NCBI RefSeq assembly: GCF_000023145.1
Contig: NC_012704.1
Span: 2,232,001-2,296,000 of the forward strand
Source of the DNA: Corynebacterium kroppenstedtii DSM 44385
GTDB lineage: Bacteria > Actinomycetota > Actinomycetes > Mycobacteriales > Mycobacteriaceae
Direction of reading: 5' to 3'
DNA length: 64,000 nt
Shown here: positions 59,751 through 64,000 of the stretch, piece by piece
Layout: every line of letters begins with the position of its first letter
Position numbering within the stretch: the first letter of the stretch is position 1
Notes under the pieces: generated by a model
Seen by the model: only the letters and a program-made list of their open reading frames with translations
Told to the model about the DNA's origin: nothing
The model's database searches: none
Translations under genes and position numbers: made by a program

Positions 59751-60596
59751 GTGACATTCACTATGTTCGCCTACATCGGTGCCGTGTGCGCCGCGATTGC
59801 CTACGGCGGGGCCACGATTCTGCAGGCTATTGCGGTGGGGCGGCTTGCCGCGCTTCCGGCCGGCTCGTCGTGGGGTCACCGTATTCGCACCGGATGGCTA
59901 TACGGCCTCGGCTTGGTGTGCGACTTCCTCGGCTTCCTCATGTCGGCGCTGGCATTGCACTCTTTGCCTCTTTTTCTTGTCGAGTCAACGGTGGCGTCGT
60001 CGGTCGCGGTGACCGCTGTGCTGGCGGTGGTTGTGTTACATCAACGCCTCACCACGCACGAGGTCATCGCCGTTGCTGTGCTGGTCGCGGGCCTGATTGT
60101 CCTGGGTGTGACGGCCGAGGAAGGCCCGGCGCGCACTGTTGCGTGGTGGGTCGGGTGGGGCTTGTGCGCCCTCGCGATTCCGCTTGCCGCGGTCGCAGCG
60201 GTGTGCGTCGTCGCCTCTCAACCCCGATGGACAATGACGACCGGGATTGTTCTGTCGGTCATCTCGGGGCTGGGCTTCGGTTTCGTCGGCGTCGCTGCCC
60301 GTTTGGTGACGGTCCATTCGTCGATACTTGGCTGGCTCGGCGACGCGTTCGTCTGGGCGATGGTGCTGATGGGCGGGCTTGCTGTGGTTGCTTATGGCTA
60401 TGCGTTAGATCGATTGCCGACGACGACGGTGGCGGCGCTGTCTTTCGCGTGCGAGACCATTGTTCCGTCGGCGATCGGATTGATGTGGCTGGGCGACGAA
60501 GTCCGGCCGGGGTTGATGTGGTTGGCGGTGGTCGGCTTCGTGGCGGTGCTGGGGGCGTGCGTGCAGCTCTCGAGCAAGGCGGAAGTGGAAGCGTAA
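59751..60596 (+). CDS. Multi-spanning membrane protein, DMT/NIPA-like
   Basis: This 281-aa hydrophobic protein has about nine transmembrane helices, for example YIGAVCAAIAYGGATILQAIAV, VTAVLAVVVLHQRLTTHEVI, IPLAAVAAVCVVAS and MVLMGGLAVVAYGYALDRL, and the pattern LWLGDEVRPGLMWLAVVGF near the C-terminus. The repeat of a four- to five-helix unit and the RL-x-x-x-E-x-x-A motif fit the drug/metabolite-transporter superfamily (EamA or NIPA-like). Substrate unknown. The GTG start (59751) is followed three codons later by an ATG. It is divergent from lpd and convergent with the esterase gene. Confidence 0.7.
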   Translation: MTFTMFAYIGAVCAAIAYGGATILQAIAVGRLAALPAGSSWGHRIRTGWLYGLGLVCDFLGFLMSALALHSLPLFLVESTVASSVAVTAVLAVVVLHQRLTTHEVIAVAVLVAGLIVLGVTAEEGPARTVAWWVGWGLCALAIPLAAVAAVCVVASQPRWTMTTGIVLSVISGLGFGFVGVAARLVTVHSSILGWLGDAFVWAMVLMGGLAVVAYGYALDRLPTTTVAALSFACETIVPSAIGLMWLGDEVRPGLMWLAVVGFVAVLGACVQLSSKAEVEA

Positions 60597-60622
60597 ACAC
60601 GGAAGCGTCGACCCTGCGCGCC

Positions 60623-61591
60623 TTATTTATGGTGCCGGCTCAGAAAATCCCACACCACGTCGGTGGTCTGAAGCGTGTGGTTATACGGGCCTTCCCCGCT
60701 TTCCTTTTGGTAGGGCGATCCCGGCCAATTGTGTCCTCCATCAGCGATGGCGAGGTGTTCGACGTCGACTCCCGGGCGACACCCTCCCCATGTCATGCGG
60801 GTGACGCCGGCCGACGACGTCGGCGATGTAGCGGGTTCCGATGCGCATCCCTGTAGCTGCGCGAATGTGCCCGCCAGTTCGGGTGCTGCCACGTAGCGTT
60901 CGCCGTGGCTTGTGCCTCCGTCGTAGTGCATGGTTCCGTCTTTGACACCGTGTATTTCCAAGACGGACACGTCGTTGTTTGGCGTTGACCCGGTGGTGCA
61001 TGATGTGTGCGTCGCGGGATAGTAGGCACCGGCGACGGGCGCCACGGCGGCGAAAGTCTCCGGCATTGTGCAGGCGAGTTTGGCGGCGAATCCCCCGCCG
61101 TTGGATTTCCCGGTCGCGTAGATCCGGGTGTGGTCGATCCGGTATTTCCGGTCGAGCTGGGCGAGGATATCGCAAACGAGCTGCGAATCCTTGTCCCCGT
61201 CGTTGGTGGTGGTGTAGGGCGCGGATTCCCATGCGCGCTGGGTGCCACTCTTGCCTTTTTCGTCTTGAGGGTAGACGACGAGGGCCGGGAGTCGGTCGAG
61301 ATCGGTGTATTTCTTCATGAGCGTGGCATTTTGGCTGTGCCCATGGAAGGCGAAGATCACCGGAAGCGGCGCGGCGGTTGCGTCGGTAAGGGGTACGGAC
61401 AGACGGTATGAGCGGGTGAGACCACCCGACTTGATCGTGATAGCGGAGCTCGATGGTCCATTGAGTTCTTCGTCTTCACTGGGCGACGACGATCGTCGCC
61501 GGGTCACGATGACGGCGAAGAGGGCTGCAATAACGAGGCTGATAAGAACAGCGGTGGCTATTGCGCGGCGGTGTGGTGAGTGAATCACCAC
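60623..61591 (-). CDS. PHB-depolymerase/LpqC-like esterase with N-terminal anchor
   Basis: This 322-aa protein has an N-terminal membrane segment (AIATAVLISLVIAALFAVIV, residues 10-29) that tethers or secretes it. The catalytic domain is of the poly(3-hydroxybutyrate) depolymerase or feruloyl-esterase type: VIFAFHGHSQNATLMKKY (oxyanion), nucleophile Ser in YATGKSNGGGFAAKLACTMP at about residue 163, and the probable catalytic His in AIADGGHNWPGSPYQ. The Cys in THTSC and YQKE regions may pair. It hydrolyses an ester on the outer side, perhaps a polyester or wall-linked ester. Confidence 0.82.
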   Translation of the reverse strand: MVIHSPHRRAIATAVLISLVIAALFAVIVTRRRSSSPSEDEELNGPSSSAITIKSGGLTRSYRLSVPLTDATAAPLPVIFAFHGHSQNATLMKKYTDLDRLPALVVYPQDEKGKSGTQRAWESAPYTTTNDGDKDSQLVCDILAQLDRKYRIDHTRIYATGKSNGGGFAAKLACTMPETFAAVAPVAGAYYPATHTSCTTGSTPNNDVSVLEIHGVKDGTMHYDGGTSHGERYVAAPELAGTFAQLQGCASEPATSPTSSAGVTRMTWGGCRPGVDVEHLAIADGGHNWPGSPYQKESGEGPYNHTLQTTDVVWDFLSRHHK

Positions 61592-61681
61592 CCCAAAAGT
61601 ATGCTTCCCTAAACGTCACGGTCAAGGGTTAGCGGTCAAGGGCCGGTGATCGAGGCTGGCGCACAAGAGCCAACCCGCCGA

Positions 61682-63073
61682 CTACTCCTCAGCCGTCACG
61701 TCATCCAGGTTCTTGCGCGACACCATGAACAAAAGAATCAGAGTCAGCGTCGCCTCAATGGCACCGAAAGCCAGCATATCCACGTAGTCGAAATCCCCGG
61801 AGAGTTTCGTCAAAATCATGGGGAAGAAGAATCCGACGTACGTCAGCACGTAGAACGCCGAGGTCAAACCGGCAAGATCATCCGGGCCAGCGAGCCGCTG
61901 GACCTCCGTCAGTCCAGAGATCAGAACAAGTCCGTACCCGAGGCCCAACAAAGCAGCCACAGAAATGGATCCGACGATGGAGAGCCGCGTCGATACGAAA
62001 GCCGCTAATACCATCCCGATGGCAACGAAGATAATGCCCAAGATGGGGCCGCGCGCGCTGTAGTCGGTGTTGATGCGGTCACCAACTTGCTGGATGCCGA
62101 ACCCGAATGCCAAGCACACCACCGTGAGGAGCGCGGAGTAGGCGACGGGGGCTTTGACGTGGGAGGACATGAGTGCGGGTGTCACCGCGTAGGCAACGCC
62201 GGCTGCCCCGAAGACCCAGGGTGCGATCGGCACGGCGACCGTCAAGAACCGTGGGTGCTTCGCGGTGGGAACGGCCAGGTCAGACCAAAAGCTGCCGTGG
62301 ACTTTCAAGTGCGCGGACTGGCGGGTTTCCGGTATTTTCACCAGGAAAACCAGGGTGGGGATAGACAGAATGATCTGCAAAATGTAGGAAAGCTGCCCTG
62401 GGATCGGCCCCCATTGCGCGAGAAGACCAGCAACTCCGGCACCAACTCCGAAGCCACCCGTGAGGGCCATCGCTGCTCGGGCCGCGCCAGCAGATTTTTT
62501 CGCGTGCGGGTCAAACGGCGCCTGAGAAAGCTCTTTCACCCAGGACCCACCAACAGTCATGGCGATTCCCACGGCCAGGCCGGCCAGCAGTCGACCGATA
62601 AACATGGGGACCTCGGACTTTTCACCGATGGCAATCAAGATCGAGCCGATGATCGCAGCCACCGGCCCCCATAACATCACCGTCTTACGCCCGTAGCGGT
62701 CCGAGAGAGGCCCTAAGAAAACCAGACCTGCCATAATCCCGATGGCATATGCACCCAACAGGGAGTCGACAAAGACCGGCGAGAACACGCTTTCACCACG
62801 GTAAAAAATAAGGAGTGGTGTGAATTCGTTGCCACCCCAGGCGATCACGAACATCGCCAGTACGACGAAAACCCATGCGTAGCGATCCGAAGCGTTCGCG
62901 GTGGTCGGCGTGGCGGCCCGGAGTTCGTGAGGTGTGACGTCGGCAAGCTGATCCTGTTGCGTGCTACTTCGCGCACTCGTCGTTGCGGAAGCGACGCTGC
63001 TGTCAGCGGTATGTGGGGCAGGGTCAAGATGTGCGTCTGAGCTGTCGCTCTCAGACGATTTCGGGGAGGACAT
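61682..63073 (-). CDS. MFS transporter
   Basis: This 463-aa transporter has an extra, disordered Ser/Ala-rich N-terminus of about 65 residues and then the usual 12 helices. The inter-helix 2-3 loop has LVFLGPLSDRYGRKTVML, the family's G-x-L-x-D-R-x-G-R-K/R motif, and GRLLAGLAVGIAMTVGGSWVKEL follows. A large central loop separates the halves (KHPRFL). No drug or sugar signature is specific enough for a substrate. It is divergent from the SDR gene with about 170 bases between them, so a shared regulator is possible. Confidence 0.85.
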   Translation of the reverse strand: MSSPKSSESDSSDAHLDPAPHTADSSVASATTSARSSTQQDQLADVTPHELRAATPTTANASDRYAWVFVVLAMFVIAWGGNEFTPLLIFYRGESVFSPVFVDSLLGAYAIGIMAGLVFLGPLSDRYGRKTVMLWGPVAAIIGSILIAIGEKSEVPMFIGRLLAGLAVGIAMTVGGSWVKELSQAPFDPHAKKSAGAARAAMALTGGFGVGAGVAGLLAQWGPIPGQLSYILQIILSIPTLVFLVKIPETRQSAHLKVHGSFWSDLAVPTAKHPRFLTVAVPIAPWVFGAAGVAYAVTPALMSSHVKAPVAYSALLTVVCLAFGFGIQQVGDRINTDYSARGPILGIIFVAIGMVLAAFVSTRLSIVGSISVAALLGLGYGLVLISGLTEVQRLAGPDDLAGLTSAFYVLTYVGFFFPMILTKLSGDFDYVDMLAFGAIEATLTLILLFMVSRKNLDDVTAEE

Positions 63074-63240
63074 GGCCTTATCGTAGGAGTGCCCAGTTTT
63101 CCAATGAAATAAAATCGCGATTTTAGGCCGAAATTACGCAACTCTCACACGAACGACCAATATGTGGTATGGATCATGTTTTTACGACGTGTCGCCTGAA
63201 TCGCATAATTCGCCTGAACCGCCGGAAGGGAAGAACAACG

Positions 63241-64000
63241 ATGGCTCACACGAATCCCGACACATCCCATACCAATCGCTCTAGCTCACTGGATGGCAAG
63301 AAGGTTGCTTTGGTGACGGGCGCGACGTCGGGTATCGGTCGATCGACCGCGCTCAAGCTGCTCAAGAAGGGTTTTGTGGTTTACGGCGCGGCCCGGCGCG
63401 AGGACCGTTTGCGCGAGCTGGCGCGCGACGGGGTGCGCACTCTGCGGATGGATGTGACCGATGAAGACTCCATGAGCGACGGGATCAACACCATTATCGA
63501 CGACGCTGGCCGTATTGATGTTCTGATCAATTGTGCTGGATATGGCGTTGTGGGCGCTATTGAGGATGTCGATCCGGAGGATGCCCGCCGACAGTTTGAG
63601 ATTAACGTGTTCGGCCCGATGGCGTTGGTGCGTTTGGTTGCTCCGCATATGCGCGAGCAGGGTGAGGGCCGGATTGTGAATGTGTCGTCGATCGCGGGGA
63701 AGGTTCCCGCCCTGCTCGGCGGCTGGTACCACGGGTCGAAATTTGCCCTGGAGGGGCTGAGCGATTGTCTGCGCTTGGAGCTGGGGCCGTGGGGTATCGA
63801 TGTGTCCGTGGTGGAGCCGGGCCCGGTGAAGACGGAGTGGCCGCATATTGCTCAGGAATCGATGGAGGAAACCAGTGATGGTAGGGCGTATGCGGAGATG
63901 GCGCACGCGGTGGCGGAGTCTGTTGAGTTTAAGCACCGTCCGGGGATGGTGTCCCGGCCTGGGACTGTGGCGCATGCTGTTGTGAAGGCCGCGACGACTG
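63241..64000 (+). CDS. Short-chain dehydrogenase/reductase (3' end outside window)
   Basis: This partial protein has 253 visible residues. The cofactor motif TGATSGIGRS is at about residues 24-33, the DVTDEDS acidic position follows, and the structural motif NCAGYG is present. The catalytic region has IVNVSSIAGKVP (Ser) and YHGSK at about 163-167 (Tyr and Lys). The set is that of classical SDRs, with NAD or NADP preference unresolved (the A-A-R-R-E-D after strand 2 suggests NADP). ATG 63241 has AAGGGAAG upstream. Divergent from the MFS gene. Substrate unknown; related actinobacterial enzymes act on steroids, lipids or small alcohols. Confidence 0.9.
   Translation, partial: MAHTNPDTSHTNRSSSLDGKKVALVTGATSGIGRSTALKLLKKGFVVYGAARREDRLRELARDGVRTLRMDVTDEDSMSDGINTIIDDAGRIDVLINCAGYGVVGAIEDVDPEDARRQFEINVFGPMALVRLVAPHMREQGEGRIVNVSSIAGKVPALLGGWYHGSKFALEGLSDCLRLELGPWGIDVSVVEPGPVKTEWPHIAQESMEETSDGRAYAEMAHAVAESVEFKHRPGMVSRPGTVAHAVVKAATT

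Overview
The window is chromosomal DNA from a high-GC actinobacterium, almost certainly Corynebacterium or a very close relative. The gene order mshA - ybjN-like - gpmA - senX3 - regX3 - ppx with murB alongside is the classical Corynebacteriales arrangement. The window also carries a RamB-type regulator beside the glyoxylate genes, an sdhCAB operon with one membrane-anchor gene, and a copper locus built like the C. glutamicum copRS locus. No rRNA, tRNA or CRISPR array was seen. Species was not determined.

Regions. 1-11.8 kb is a conserved block: a partial ppx (minus), doxX-like, a lipoprotein, a Cys-rich protein, regX3-senX3-gpmA, ybjN-like, mshA, a fatty acyl-CoA ligase, murB and a methyltransferase. 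11.8-19.4 kb is an accessory region, visibly richer in AT for much of its length. It holds a 650-aa orphan protein, an Abi_C-type abortive-infection candidate, a two-gene mobile element (a DDE-type transposase coupled to a tyrosine-recombinase-like protein without recognisable catalytic residues), a small basic protein, a 38-bp near-palindrome, tiny ORFs and the broken 5' end of a DnaQ-type exonuclease gene. 19.4-27.0 kb is a very GC-rich copper island: multicopper oxidase, CueP-like lipoprotein, CopRS, a small HMA chaperone and a CopB-type ATPase. It has a textbook CopR box and a CsoR-type palindrome, and it ends in a truncated IS6-family element. 27.4-30.8 kb carries envelope and membrane proteins (DUF2993, DUF2516, DUF445). 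30.9-34.5 kb is sdhCAB. 34.8-38.3 kb is a GH65 disaccharide phosphorylase with beta-phosphoglucomutase. 38.4-44.0 kb is the glyoxylate shunt: malate synthase and divergent isocitrate lyase, with ramB downstream. 44.2-54.4 kb has a dicarboxylate or amino-acid symporter, a CrtI-like FAD oxidoreductase, two tandem paralogous carboxylesterases, a large FAD/NAD-binding protein and a secreted alpha/beta hydrolase. 54.6-57.8 kb is a FecCD-type ABC importer operon. 57.8-64 kb has lpd with an unusual start-less ORF behind it, a DMT-like membrane protein, a PHB-depolymerase-like esterase, an MFS transporter and a partial SDR.

How it works together. Acyl-CoA ligase and several esterases can deliver fatty acids and acetyl units. 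Isocitrate lyase, malate synthase, succinate dehydrogenase and lipoamide dehydrogenase handle the resulting acetyl-CoA, and RamB boxes and a GlxR-like site sit at the expected promoters. SenX3-RegX3 (phosphate response), MshA (mycothiol) and MurB (peptidoglycan) are housekeeping. The copper island looks like a self-contained resistance module with its own sensor. Its left edge truncates an exonuclease gene and its right edge is an IS6 remnant, which suggests acquisition by transfer. The most novel material is the 11.8-19.4 kb region and the frame behind lpd.
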